Shown: positions 54,653-63,827 of the stretch, piece by piece
Position numbering within the stretch: the first letter of the stretch is position 1
Layout: every line of letters starts with the position of its first letter
NCBI GenBank assembly: GCA_017556705.1
Contig: JAFYMG010000005.1
Span: 1-64,000 of the forward strand
Direction of reading: 5' to 3'
DNA length: 64,000 nt
Origin: Paludibacteraceae bacterium
Lineage (GTDB): Bacteria; Bacteroidota; Bacteroidia; Bacteroidales; Paludibacteraceae
Position numbers and translations under genes: made by a program
The notes under the pieces: generated by a model
Databases searched by the model: none
What the model was told of the DNA's origin: nothing
The model's input: only the letters and a program-made list of their open reading frames with translations

Positions 54653-55303
54653 CTATTTTATCTCTTTGCCGTGCTCAGCACTACCCTCAAACGGGAACAA
54701 ACCAAACAACTCAGCATCAATCCTATCCGTCACGTGGCGGAAATGCTCTGGGTTGTCGCCAAACTTAATCGTATCGCCATCAATAATTAGCAACTTACCC
54801 TTGTAGTCCGCAATCCAATTCTCATATAGCTCGTTCAAACCTTGCAGATAATCAATACGCATGCTTGACTCATACGCGCGACCACGCTTCTGAATCTGCG
54901 CCACCAAGTTTGGAATAGTCGAACGGATATAAATCATCAGATCAGGCATCTTCACCAATGACATCATCAAGTCAAACAAGTCGCGATAGTTATCAAAATC
55001 TCTATCCGACATATATCCTTGACGATGCAAGTTTGGCGCAAAGATACGCGCATCCTCATAGATAGTGCGGTCTTGAATGATATACTGCTCCGATTTGGAT
55101 ATATCCACCACATCCTTGAAGCGCTTGTTCAAGAAATACACCTGCAAATTAAACGACCAACGGCCCATGTCCGCATAAAAATCTTCCAAATATGGATTAA
55201 ACTCCACACTCTCAAATCGTGGCTCCCAACCATAATGTTTGGCGAGCATGTTGGTCAACGTCGTCTTGCCGCAACCAATATTTCCTGCTACTGCTATATG
55301 CAT
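54653..55303 (-). CDS. Deoxynucleoside kinase 1
   Basis: 216 residues from the ATG at 55303 (MHIAVAGNIGCGKTTLTNML). P-loop GNIGCGKT; QDRTIYED is the family ERS/DRS-like active-site motif (about residue 79); the LID motif KRGRAYESS is near 146. Phosphorylates deoxynucleosides, probably purine ones (dAK/dGK type), in salvage. Longer frame starts at a TTG without support. Tandem paralogue of the next gene; such pairs act as heterodimers in some bacteria, which is inference here. Confidence 0.9.
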   Translation of the reverse strand: MHIAVAGNIGCGKTTLTNMLAKHYGWEPRFESVEFNPYLEDFYADMGRWSFNLQVYFLNKRFKDVVDISKSEQYIIQDRTIYEDARIFAPNLHRQGYMSDRDFDNYRDLFDLMMSLVKMPDLMIYIRSTIPNLVAQIQKRGRAYESSMRIDYLQGLNELYENWIADYKGKLLIIDGDTIKFGDNPEHFRHVTDRIDAELFGLFPFEGSAEHGKEIK

Positions 55304-55330
55304 AATATTCAAATTAACTTCGTTAATGTT

Positions 55331-55485
55331 ATTGGCTCGCAATGCGAGCGTTAATGGCTTTGCGTATATGGCTCGCTTTGCTCACGAAAGGTGGTCTTAC
55401 GTGGATTTACGTCGAAGACCATTTTCGCCTCAGCCAATTTCGCAAACATCGTTTGCCATTTTCGTCGCCGAGGCGACCACCTACG
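55331..55485. other. Nested inverted repeats between the two kinase genes
   Basis: GCTCGC-AAT-GCGAGC at 55335-55349 resembles the variable-stem hairpin units but with other flanks. Beyond it, GGTGGTC (55390-55396) pairs with GACCACC (55475-55481), TCGCCTC (55425-55431) with GAGGCGA (55470-55476) and, innermost, GCAAAC-ATC-GTTTGC (55442-55456). The second and third sets are nested. No gene in this gap. Confidence 0.55.
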
Positions 55486-55493
55486 TGCCAAAA

Positions 55494-56123
55494 CTAAAAG
55501 TTTTGAGCACTAAAAAGTCCAAACAATTCTGCATCTATCTTATTGACAATCTTGCGGAAGTCTTCAGGATTACTCTCAAAATCCATCCCATCGCTCTCAA
55601 TCACCAGCACCCTACCCTCGTATTGATTGAAGATAAAATCCTCATATCGTTCATTCAAATCCCGCAGATAGTCCAACTGCATCGTCTTCTCATAATCTCG
55701 GCCGCGCTTCTGTATTTGAGCAATCAATGATGGCACCGATTTTCGTAAATAAATCATCAGATCAGGCAACTTCATCAAACGTTTCATATGCTCAAACAAC
55801 TCCATATACGTTTGATAATCCCTCTCCGACAAGTCACCACGCTTGTAATTATTAGTCACAAACACATACACACCCTCAAAGATACTCCTATCTTGCACCA
55901 CCGTATGCCCCACCTCATGAATCCGCAGCATATCTTTGAATCGCTCCTTCAAGAAATAGGTTTCTACGGCAAATGACCAACGTTCAATATCGGTGTAATA
56001 ATCCTCCAAATACGGATTAAAACTCACCGACTCAAACCGTGGTTCCCAACCATAGTACTTCGCCAACATCTTTGTCAATGTTGTCTTTCCCGCACCAATA
56101 TTTCCTGAAATAGCTATGTACAT
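55494..56123 (-). CDS. Deoxynucleoside kinase 2
   Basis: 209 residues from the ATG at 56123 (MYIAISGNIGAGKTTLTKML). P-loop GNIGAGKT, QDRSIFEG active-site motif near 79, LID KRGRDYEKT near 145. Same family and length as kinase 1, about half identical by eye. The consensus promoter sits 12 bp upstream of this ATG, which rules out a longer frame starting at a GTG at 56207. First gene of the pair. Confidence 0.9.
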   Translation of the reverse strand: MYIAISGNIGAGKTTLTKMLAKYYGWEPRFESVSFNPYLEDYYTDIERWSFAVETYFLKERFKDMLRIHEVGHTVVQDRSIFEGVYVFVTNNYKRGDLSERDYQTYMELFEHMKRLMKLPDLMIYLRKSVPSLIAQIQKRGRDYEKTMQLDYLRDLNERYEDFIFNQYEGRVLVIESDGMDFESNPEDFRKIVNKIDAELFGLFSAQNF

Positions 56124-56134
56124 ATTTTTCGTTG

Positions 56135-56166
56135 CAAAGGTACTATTTTTTTTTGACATGTGCAAG
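56135..56166 (-). promoter_or_regulatory. Promoter of the deoxynucleoside kinase pair
   Basis: TACCTTTG (56142-56135) followed by C on the minus strand, with CTTG at 56166-56163 as weak -33 element at 20-bp spacing. The 12-bp distance to the ATG implies a very short leader. Confidence 0.6.
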
Positions 56167-56207
56167 AAAAAAATCGCAAAAAGTTTATACACCACATAAT
56201 TCACCAC

Positions 56208-56543
56208 ACAACTACATCACACTACACTACCTTATGTTACACTATTTTTGCTTATGTAATAGTCAGTTACTATTTAGTTATTAATTAGTGATTCATCTAT
56301 TTGCAAGAGCGTTGTATTAGTTTAAAAACTAACGTATAACTATTCCTCATTCACCAATCATATCTTGTACCTCTTTCATAAATTGTTTCATATTCTACAG
56401 CTAAGGTACAAAAAAAATGATATATGCAAATTTTTAGGCAATTATTTTGATTTATTTTATTGATTATCAGATAGTTATTGTTAATATTATACAATCCATT
56501 TGCTAGGACACTATACTAACCTTTCTATCTTTTTATTATTTTA
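56208..56543. other. AT-rich intergenic region without a supported gene
   Basis: Divergent region between kinase 2 and the first GHL10 gene. The only coding-like item is a 14-codon frame on the minus strand (56391-56347), MKQFMKEVQDMIGE, preceded by a near-consensus -7 element TACCTTAG (56408-56401) and TTTG 18 bp further up. This may be a small RNA or peptide gene, or a gene remnant; support is weak. Confidence 0.3.
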
Positions 56544-56576
56544 TTTGCTTTTTCCAAAAAAAAGCAGTACCTTTGC
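56544..56576 (+). promoter_or_regulatory. Promoter of the GHL10 cluster
   Basis: TTTG 56544-56547, 20-bp spacer, TACCTTTGC 56568-56576; 38 bp upstream of the first GHL10 ATG. Exact consensus. Confidence 0.75.
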
Positions 56577-56614
56577 CTCAAATTGTGCAATCTATTCAGT
56601 AAAGAGAAAATACC

Positions 56615-58912
56615 ATGAAAAAATCAATCTCCTTTATCCTATTAGCAATAATGCTCAGCCTATTTACATACGCAGAGCAACCAAAATGTGAATTCCGCGC
56701 CACATGGCTTGCAACTGTACAAAATATCGACTGGCCTAAAACCACAGTCACAAGCAACACTACACGCGAGCAACAGAAAAAAGAACTCACCGACATTCTC
56801 GACAAAATGGTAGCTGGCAATATGAATGCCATATGCATGCAAGTGCGTTCGCTATGCGATGCTATGTACCAATCATCCTATGAACCTTGGTCCCAAGCCT
56901 TAACGGGCACGCGCGGAAAAGATCCTGGATACGACCCTTTACAATTTGCTATCGATGAAGCACACAAGCGCGGCATTGAACTCCACGTATGGGTCAACCC
57001 TTTTCGTGTCACATCATCTGGAACATTGGATTCTTCTGACCAGCTCTGGCAACACGCTGGTGATTGGATCATCAAATACAACAATGGTTCGTTCAAAGGA
57101 CAAATTATCGACCCTGGATATCCTGAAGCAAGACAATACGTAATCAATGTTTTAATGGAAATTGTCAACAACTATGATATCGACGGCATACTCATGGACG
57201 ACTATTTCTATCCATACGGCGGCACAACCACAGAAGATGCCGACTCTAAAACCAAATACAAACCCAATAATGTACTGGATGTAAATAAAGATGGCGACAC
57301 CGATGATGACTGGCGCCGTGCAAATGTAGATAGTTGCATGAAAATGTTGTACGACACCATCCAAGTTGTGAAACCCTGGGTACGATTTGGTATGGGACCT
57401 TTCGGTATTTGGTCTACACAAAAGAAGGCTGCTGAAGCTTATGGCATTACACTACCAAGCGGAATCTCCGGGTTAGATGACTACGATGTGCAAGCATGCA
57501 ATACCGTAGAATGGGTAAAACAAGGATGGGTGGACTACATCAATCCACAACTTTACTGGTCAACCAATATTGCAGCACAAGACTATAATGTACTCTGCAA
57601 ATGGTGGGCAAAAGATGTATGCGAACACTTCTCCAATCAACTGCCTGATGGCAAAAAAGTGCATTTCTTCATTTCGCAAGCCGCCTACCATGCCTATGAC
57701 GGATACAAAGGATATGATGCTGGAGTAGCTGAGGTACAAAAACAAATTGATGTTAATCGCAATAATCTATCCTCTGGATATACAGGATCGGTATTCTACA
57801 ACACTACTGCCTATTGCAAAATGTACGACCAATTGGCGCAATCCCACTTCCAATCTCCAGCCTTGCCACCTGCAATGGATTGGAAAGTAAAGACCACACT
57901 CGAAGCACCAACCCACCTCACACTATCTGGCGGCACACTCTCTTGGGAACATCCAACTGCAGATCGATTCACCATATATGCCTTCCCGATTGGTACGGAC
58001 ATAGAAGTAGCACTCACCAATCCTGCGTACCTACAGGGTATCGTTTGGGGAAAGAGCATGAATATCAGCCATATTAGCGATATTACCAAAACCACTATCG
58101 CTGTTGTAACATACGATCGTTTCGGCGTAGAGCATGGCGTAGCGGTATATACTCCTACACCAGATATCACTTGGGAGCTCAACGGGGGACAGCTACCTAA
58201 GGTAGAAGTGCCTACAAACCAAGAACTTTGGAATATGTTCAAAGCCGACTTTGACGAATTCTACTCTGCAATCTATCCGAATTATCAAATCCAAGAATAC
58301 CCTATCCACGCGGTACTAGAGTTGACATGGCCAAAGTGGTCAAACAACTGCTTTGCAACTGAGTTCATCACAGGACACCCCGATTGGATATGGTTGGGAG
58401 AATATATCCAATCCATCTACGGCAAGATCACAGATGTTAAGATTTGGCGATATAATCTCTATGCGTTTTTCAACGCAAGCGATGAAGTGCGCTATGAAAG
58501 TGGTCAAGTAATCAATGTAAGTTGTGGTGACTTCACTACAGCAGGCCGTCCTGAAGCTTGGGGGAGTGCCTACCTAGCCGCAAAAGGCGCTATCACTCTG
58601 CCACTATTTGTAGATGCTGAATATACCTTGCCGAACAATCTTATACACCCAGAAGGCTATCCCTTCCTAGGATGGTGGGACAATGCCACATTCATAGGCG
58701 CACAACTCTATACTATTCCTGCATATTGGAAAGGCACCTTATATGCTAACTGGCTCGGAGCCCCAACCAATATAAAGCAGGTGTTGGATACGACACAACC
58801 TATGGAGATATTTGACCTTATGGGGCGTCCACTTGGTAACAACATTGATCAATTACAAGGAAATATCTTTATCATTAAACAAAGAAATCATACATTCAAA
58901 CTAATCAAATAA
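56615..58912 (+). CDS. Secreted GHL10-family (DUF187) glycosidase 1
   Basis: 765 residues. Signal peptide to about residue 20 (ending TYA-E). The GHL10 TIM-barrel domain spans about 22-400: EFRATWLATV, QVRSLCDAMY, HVWVNPFRV, DGILMDDYFYP and INPQLYW are family blocks; the DD in MDDYF includes the likely catalytic acid. E. coli DigH of this family cleaves denuded peptidoglycan strands, so a similar role is likely. A beta domain follows, then an extra module (about 535-660), then a Listeria-Bacteroides type repeat (GYPFLGWWDNATFIG to LYANW) and a short T9SS-like C-terminus (MEIFDLMGRPLG to FKLIK). First of three tandem paralogues, 2 bp from the next. Confidence 0.88.
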   Translation: MKKSISFILLAIMLSLFTYAEQPKCEFRATWLATVQNIDWPKTTVTSNTTREQQKKELTDILDKMVAGNMNAICMQVRSLCDAMYQSSYEPWSQALTGTRGKDPGYDPLQFAIDEAHKRGIELHVWVNPFRVTSSGTLDSSDQLWQHAGDWIIKYNNGSFKGQIIDPGYPEARQYVINVLMEIVNNYDIDGILMDDYFYPYGGTTTEDADSKTKYKPNNVLDVNKDGDTDDDWRRANVDSCMKMLYDTIQVVKPWVRFGMGPFGIWSTQKKAAEAYGITLPSGISGLDDYDVQACNTVEWVKQGWVDYINPQLYWSTNIAAQDYNVLCKWWAKDVCEHFSNQLPDGKKVHFFISQAAYHAYDGYKGYDAGVAEVQKQIDVNRNNLSSGYTGSVFYNTTAYCKMYDQLAQSHFQSPALPPAMDWKVKTTLEAPTHLTLSGGTLSWEHPTADRFTIYAFPIGTDIEVALTNPAYLQGIVWGKSMNISHISDITKTTIAVVTYDRFGVEHGVAVYTPTPDITWELNGGQLPKVEVPTNQELWNMFKADFDEFYSAIYPNYQIQEYPIHAVLELTWPKWSNNCFATEFITGHPDWIWLGEYIQSIYGKITDVKIWRYNLYAFFNASDEVRYESGQVINVSCGDFTTAGRPEAWGSAYLAAKGAITLPLFVDAEYTLPNNLIHPEGYPFLGWWDNATFIGAQLYTIPAYWKGTLYANWLGAPTNIKQVLDTTQPMEIFDLMGRPLGNNIDQLQGNIFIIKQRNHTFKLIK

Positions 58913-58914
58913 AT

Positions 58915-61242
58915 ATGAAAAAACTGCTCTTATTTATCATTGCTTTTTGGGGGTGTATAAATGCATATGCAAACCTTAAACATGAATTTCGTGCCACATG
59001 GTTTACCACGCACTATGCAATAGACTGGCCTAATACCAAAGCCACTAGCGATAGCAAACGTGCACAACAGCAAAAAGAAATGACCGACATCTTTGATGAA
59101 ATGGTGGCTGGTAATATGAACGCTGTCTGTATGCAAGTACGTTCTCTATCAGACGCTACATACAAATCGTCCTACGAAGATTGGGCATCTATATTAACTG
59201 GCACCCGCGGCAAAGATCCTGGCTACGATCCTCTAGCTTTTGCCGTGGAAGAGGCACACAAACGTGGTCTGGAGCTCCATGTTTGGGTGAACCCTTTTCG
59301 AGTTACTAGTTCGGGCACCATATCTACTTCAGATAAAGTATGGAAAAATGCAGGAGAATGGATCATCAAGTATGACAACGGATCATTCAGTGGACAAATT
59401 ATCGATCCAGGATTCCCTGAAGCACGCCAATATGTCATCAATGTGCTGATGGAAATCGTAAATAACTACGATGTAGATGGTATTCTGATGGATGACTATT
59501 TCTATCCTTATGGCGGCACCACCACAGAAGATGCAAAGTCGCAAGCCGCACACTACAAGGCTACTCAAGTAACAGACGTGAATGGCGATGGCAACAAACT
59601 AGATGACTGGCGTCGCGACAATGTGGACAAGTGCATGAAGATGCTCTATGACTCTATTCAAATGGTTAAACCTTGGGTGCGCTTCGGTATGGGTTCGTTT
59701 GGTATTTGGACCACGCAAAAAAAAGCAGCTCAAGCATATGGAATCACCCTACCAAGTGGCATATCAGGATTGGATGACTATGATGTGCAGGCTTGTAACC
59801 CCATAGAATGGGTCAAAAATGGTTATGTCGATTACATCAATCCACAATTATATTGGGCCACTACTTCCTCAGGGCAAGACTACGATGTACTTTGCAAGTG
59901 GTGGTCACAAGATGTATGCGAACACTTTTCCAATCTACTACCAGATGGTAAACGAGTTCACTTCTTCTCCTCACAAGCTGCTTATCGTGCTGTAGATGGT
60001 GGCTTCTCGGAAGGTGTTGTTGAAATACAAAAGCAGATTACAGCCAATCGCAAAAACCTATCATCAGGTACTACAGGGTCCGTATTCTATAACACCAAAT
60101 CTTATAGAACAATGGCTAACGATTTGGCAGAATCACATTTTATCTACAAAGCCATCCCACCTGCAATGAATTGGAAGACAGAGAAAACATTAGACGCTCC
60201 TACCAATCTTGTTGTTTCTGGTAAAACTATCTCATGGCAACACCCTACTGCCGAGCGCTTCACCATATACGCTTATCCTCAAGGATTGGATTTTAGTACA
60301 GCACAAAAGGATGCACAATACCTTTGCCGCGTTGTGTATGGTAAATCATGCAATCTGGATATCAATGGCTTAGAGCATATGACCATTGCCGTATGTACCT
60401 ACGACCGTTTTGGTGTAGAACATAAGGCTGCCATATGGAACGAAGGTAAGTTTCCTGACCCAGACCCAAATGCCACTGAGATCACATGGGTATTAAATGG
60501 TGGTACACTGAAAGAAATCATCACACCTACTAATGAAGAGTTGTGGGAAGAATGGAAACCTGATTACGTGGCTTTCTATACAAAAAAATATGGTAATACT
60601 TTTAAAGCAGCCAGTGATCGTGCAATGAACGATGTATTAGGTTACACTTGGATTAATTCTGTGGGAGGTGGTCTCGCAGAAGAATTCATGATAGAAGATA
60701 CATCGTGGAAATGGTTGACAGATTATATGCTATCTGTAGCCGCCAACCAAAGTTTATCCATCAGTGGAGATAGTGGTTGGCGATACAATCTCTACTCTTT
60801 CTTCAATTGTACTAACGCAGCATATCGCGTAGACGGTTATTGTGCTGGTAGTACAGTAGATTTTACGGAAGCAGGCCTACCTGAGAAATGGGGTGAATAC
60901 TATCCAAATAAAGAAGAAGCAGACATGCAATTACCCAGTCAAGTGACAGAGACCTATATCCTGCCAACCCCTATTCACCCTGATGGTCATGCATTTTTAG
61001 GTTGGTATACCACTGCTACCATCATCGGCGAACCCATTATAGCAATACCTCCGGGTTGGAAAGGTACATTATATGCACATTGGGAAGGATTATCAACTAG
61101 CGTCGAAGAAGTATTGGATCTCAACCAATCAATACAAATATACGACGTTATGGGGCGTCCGCTTGGAAGCGACATCAACCAATTACAAGGCAATATCTTC
61201 ATTATCAAGCAAGGTAGCTATACCTTTAAATTAATTAGATAA
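58915..61242 (+). CDS. Secreted GHL10-family (DUF187) glycosidase 2
   Basis: 775 residues, closest to paralogue 1, with the same order: signal peptide (to about YANL), GHL10 barrel (EFRATWFTTH, HVWVNPFRV, DGILMDDYFYP, INPQLYW), beta domain, extra module from about 530 to 665, repeat HAFLGWYTTATIIG to LYAHW, and a C-terminus QIYDVMGRPLGSD. Start and stop of adjacent genes are 1-2 bp apart, so the three are one operon. The shared C-terminus suggests T9SS export. Confidence 0.88.
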   Translation: MKKLLLFIIAFWGCINAYANLKHEFRATWFTTHYAIDWPNTKATSDSKRAQQQKEMTDIFDEMVAGNMNAVCMQVRSLSDATYKSSYEDWASILTGTRGKDPGYDPLAFAVEEAHKRGLELHVWVNPFRVTSSGTISTSDKVWKNAGEWIIKYDNGSFSGQIIDPGFPEARQYVINVLMEIVNNYDVDGILMDDYFYPYGGTTTEDAKSQAAHYKATQVTDVNGDGNKLDDWRRDNVDKCMKMLYDSIQMVKPWVRFGMGSFGIWTTQKKAAQAYGITLPSGISGLDDYDVQACNPIEWVKNGYVDYINPQLYWATTSSGQDYDVLCKWWSQDVCEHFSNLLPDGKRVHFFSSQAAYRAVDGGFSEGVVEIQKQITANRKNLSSGTTGSVFYNTKSYRTMANDLAESHFIYKAIPPAMNWKTEKTLDAPTNLVVSGKTISWQHPTAERFTIYAYPQGLDFSTAQKDAQYLCRVVYGKSCNLDINGLEHMTIAVCTYDRFGVEHKAAIWNEGKFPDPDPNATEITWVLNGGTLKEIITPTNEELWEEWKPDYVAFYTKKYGNTFKAASDRAMNDVLGYTWINSVGGGLAEEFMIEDTSWKWLTDYMLSVAANQSLSISGDSGWRYNLYSFFNCTNAAYRVDGYCAGSTVDFTEAGLPEKWGEYYPNKEEADMQLPSQVTETYILPTPIHPDGHAFLGWYTTATIIGEPIIAIPPGWKGTLYAHWEGLSTSVEEVLDLNQSIQIYDVMGRPLGSDINQLQGNIFIIKQGSYTFKLIR

Positions 61243-61243
61243 T

Positions 61244-63151
61244 ATGAAAAAATCTCTCATCATCCTTATTGGCCTATGCATTTTTCATGCCACATTTGCA
61301 CAACATCCTAAGCACGAATTTCGTGCTACTTGGTTAACATCAGGCATGCGTATTGATTGGCCAAAGTCTAATAACATAGAACAACAAAAAGAGAGTATCT
61401 GCAAAATCTTTGACGTCATGAGCAAAGGTAATATGAATGCTGCTTGCTTACAAGTTCGTTCATTTAGCGATGCTCTTTACAAATCATCCTACGAGCCATG
61501 GTCGGAATATTTAACCGGTACTCGTGGACAATATCCTGGATATGATCCTCTCCAATTTGCTATTGATGAAGCACATAAAAGAGGTCTTGAATTACATGTT
61601 TGGATTAATCCATTTCGTGTAACCAGTTCAGGCCTATTGGACACCGCAGACCTAGTATGGAAAAATGCAGGACAATGGATAATTAAATACAACAACTCTT
61701 CCTTTAAAGGACAAATTATCGACCCTGGATACCCCGAAGCACGAGAATATGTACACAAAGTGTTCATGGAAATCGTCAACAACTACGATATCGATGGTAT
61801 TATCATGGACGACTATTTCTATGCATACGGAGGTACGTACAACGAAGATGCTGAATCCAAAGCCAAACATAAGCCAGCCAATGTGGTAGATATGGACAAA
61901 GATGGCTCAACCGACGATGATTGGCGACGTGCCAACGTAGATTCGGTCATTTGTAAACTTTACAAAGAATTACAAGTTGTCAAACCATGGGTACGATTTG
62001 GTATGGGCATCCCTGGCAACTGGTCTATGAAAAACAAAGCGGCTTCCGCATATGGCATATCTTTACCCGCAGGCATCAGTGCCATGGAGTCTTATGATTA
62101 TCTCTACTGTAATGCCGTAGAATGGGCTAAACGAGGATGGGTAGACTATCTTGCTCCACAAATGTATTGGTCATCCCAAGCTCCTAGACAAAGCTACAAA
62201 ACTCTATGCAACTGGTGGGCCAAACAAGTGTGTGAACACTTCTCTAATAAACTACCTAATGGTCAACGCGTACACTTATATGCATCACAAGCAGCATATG
62301 CCATAACTGATCCAAATGCAGGGTTGAGCTATTATGGTGATGGTATAGTTGAGTTACAACGCCAACTAGATATCAACCGCGCAAATTTATCTTCTGGATA
62401 TACTGGATCTGTATTCTTCCATACTAGCGCATACCTTCAACTCTTTCGAGATATTCAGGAGTCGCATTTCAACTACAAAGCGCTAACTCCTCCTATGGAC
62501 TGGAAAGATAAAGAGATATTGGCAGCTCCAACCAATATTACCATCAAAGATACGGTATTGAGTTGGGAACACCCGAATGCAGAGCGCTATACTTTGTACA
62601 TATATCCTCGTGGTATGCTCTTTGAAGAAGCAATCAACAATCCAGAATACCTGAAAAGAGTAGTATATGGCAATAGTTGCCGTCTTGACGAATATGGCGA
62701 CTTGAGTAATGTAACGATAGCTGTTTGTAGTTATGACCGTTTTGGCAGAGAACACGCTGCTTCTTTTTATGAAGGGGACGAAGTCTTCCTGCCTAAAGAA
62801 GTTATTTTTTGGGAACTCAATGGAGGTACTGTGGATGTGGAACTACCAAAATACGTTACAGAAACATATGTTCTCCCTATTCCTAAAAAAGAAGGATATG
62901 ACTTCATCGCTTGGTTCAAATCCAAAACATTACGCGGAGATCGACTCACCGAAATTCCTGCGGAATGGAAAGGAACACTTTATGCAGGATGGAAGAAGAG
63001 TTCATCTACTGCGCTCCCATCTATCTCAATCACCAGTCCAATGGCAGTCTATGACCTCATGGGACACTATGTAGGTGAGGTATTGCCTACCGACCAACAC
63101 GGCGTCTTTATCGTCATTCAAGGGGAAAACAAATTCAAGATTGTTCTATAA
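61244..63151 (+). CDS. Secreted GHL10-family (DUF187) glycosidase 3, short form
   Basis: 635 residues. Signal peptide (to about FAQ), GHL10 barrel complete (EFRATWLTSG, HVWINPFRV, DGIIMDDYFYA, LAPQMYW), beta domain, repeat YDFIAWFKSKTLRG to LYAGW, and T9SS-like C-terminus AVYDLMGHYVGE. It lacks the roughly 130-residue extra module of paralogues 1 and 2, so a linker-domain loss or later gain separates the copies. Its 3' end overlaps the convergent exonuclease gene by 17 bp. Confidence 0.88.
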   Translation: MKKSLIILIGLCIFHATFAQHPKHEFRATWLTSGMRIDWPKSNNIEQQKESICKIFDVMSKGNMNAACLQVRSFSDALYKSSYEPWSEYLTGTRGQYPGYDPLQFAIDEAHKRGLELHVWINPFRVTSSGLLDTADLVWKNAGQWIIKYNNSSFKGQIIDPGYPEAREYVHKVFMEIVNNYDIDGIIMDDYFYAYGGTYNEDAESKAKHKPANVVDMDKDGSTDDDWRRANVDSVICKLYKELQVVKPWVRFGMGIPGNWSMKNKAASAYGISLPAGISAMESYDYLYCNAVEWAKRGWVDYLAPQMYWSSQAPRQSYKTLCNWWAKQVCEHFSNKLPNGQRVHLYASQAAYAITDPNAGLSYYGDGIVELQRQLDINRANLSSGYTGSVFFHTSAYLQLFRDIQESHFNYKALTPPMDWKDKEILAAPTNITIKDTVLSWEHPNAERYTLYIYPRGMLFEEAINNPEYLKRVVYGNSCRLDEYGDLSNVTIAVCSYDRFGREHAASFYEGDEVFLPKEVIFWELNGGTVDVELPKYVTETYVLPIPKKEGYDFIAWFKSKTLRGDRLTEIPAEWKGTLYAGWKKSSSTALPSISITSPMAVYDLMGHYVGEVLPTDQHGVFIVIQGENKFKIVL

Positions 63152-63827
63152 GCGCTTCACGCTCAGCGAGCGCCTGCTGTTGACGTAAAATCTGCGCTTC
63201 ACGCTCAGCTTGTTTCAAAGCCTCTACTTCTTTACGGGAGAGAGGCTTTGTTTTTTGCAACTCTAGATAGATACTCAGCGTTGCCCAAGCATCCGTTGAG
63301 GCATATTTGGCTTGCTCTGGTGTGAGGTGTGAATTTTCCCAATTGGTCAACTGCTGTGCTTTACTAATCTTCTTGCCGAAAATAATAGCAAAAATCTTCT
63401 GCAAACCGAGATCCATAATGCCATACTTGCATACGATTGATTGTAAGTCAACACAATTAGCTGGTTTAAAATCACGCCTTCTACGTAGTCCGTTCAGATC
63501 ATCCTTAAACGCTAATCCCACCTTACAGATGGTAGGATTAGCAAATATCTCTGCTAGTTCTTTAGGCATACCGACATGAGTTAATCGGAAAAGATAGCAA
63601 CGTTCTAGCGTTGCCACTTGCACCAATGCCGTAGGATAATGCACCCCGCGTTTAAAAGATGGACGAGCCTCTGTATCCACACCCAGCACGGTAAACTGAT
63701 TGAGATATTCTACCGCCTCTTGTACTTTCCCTGGTTCATCCACGATTATCACCTCTCCCTCAAAACAAGTCAAAGGAAGGGTTTGTATCGCAGTTTTATC
63801 AATATGGCGTGCAAACGGGCTACTCAT
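63135..63827 (-). CDS. 3'-5' exonuclease domain protein (RNase D/WRN-like)
   Basis: 230 residues. DEDD-family exonuclease core: GVDTEARPSF holds the first Asp/Glu pair, then VGLAFKDDLNGL, and YASTDAWATL with Tyr and Asp (DEDDy layout). Only the exonuclease domain, without HRDC, unlike E. coli RNase D. The tail (about 190-230) is a charged, Glu/Gln-rich helix. Overlaps the upstream gene by 8 bp, indicating translational coupling. DNA or RNA substrate cannot be told. In Bacteroides this gene is usually next to a DUF5063 gene and an rRNA methyltransferase. Confidence 0.88.
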   Translation of the reverse strand: MSSPFARHIDKTAIQTLPLTCFEGEVIIVDEPGKVQEAVEYLNQFTVLGVDTEARPSFKRGVHYPTALVQVATLERCYLFRLTHVGMPKELAEIFANPTICKVGLAFKDDLNGLRRRRDFKPANCVDLQSIVCKYGIMDLGLQKIFAIIFGKKISKAQQLTNWENSHLTPEQAKYASTDAWATLSIYLELQKTKPLSRKEVEALKQAEREAQILRQQQALAEREALIEQS

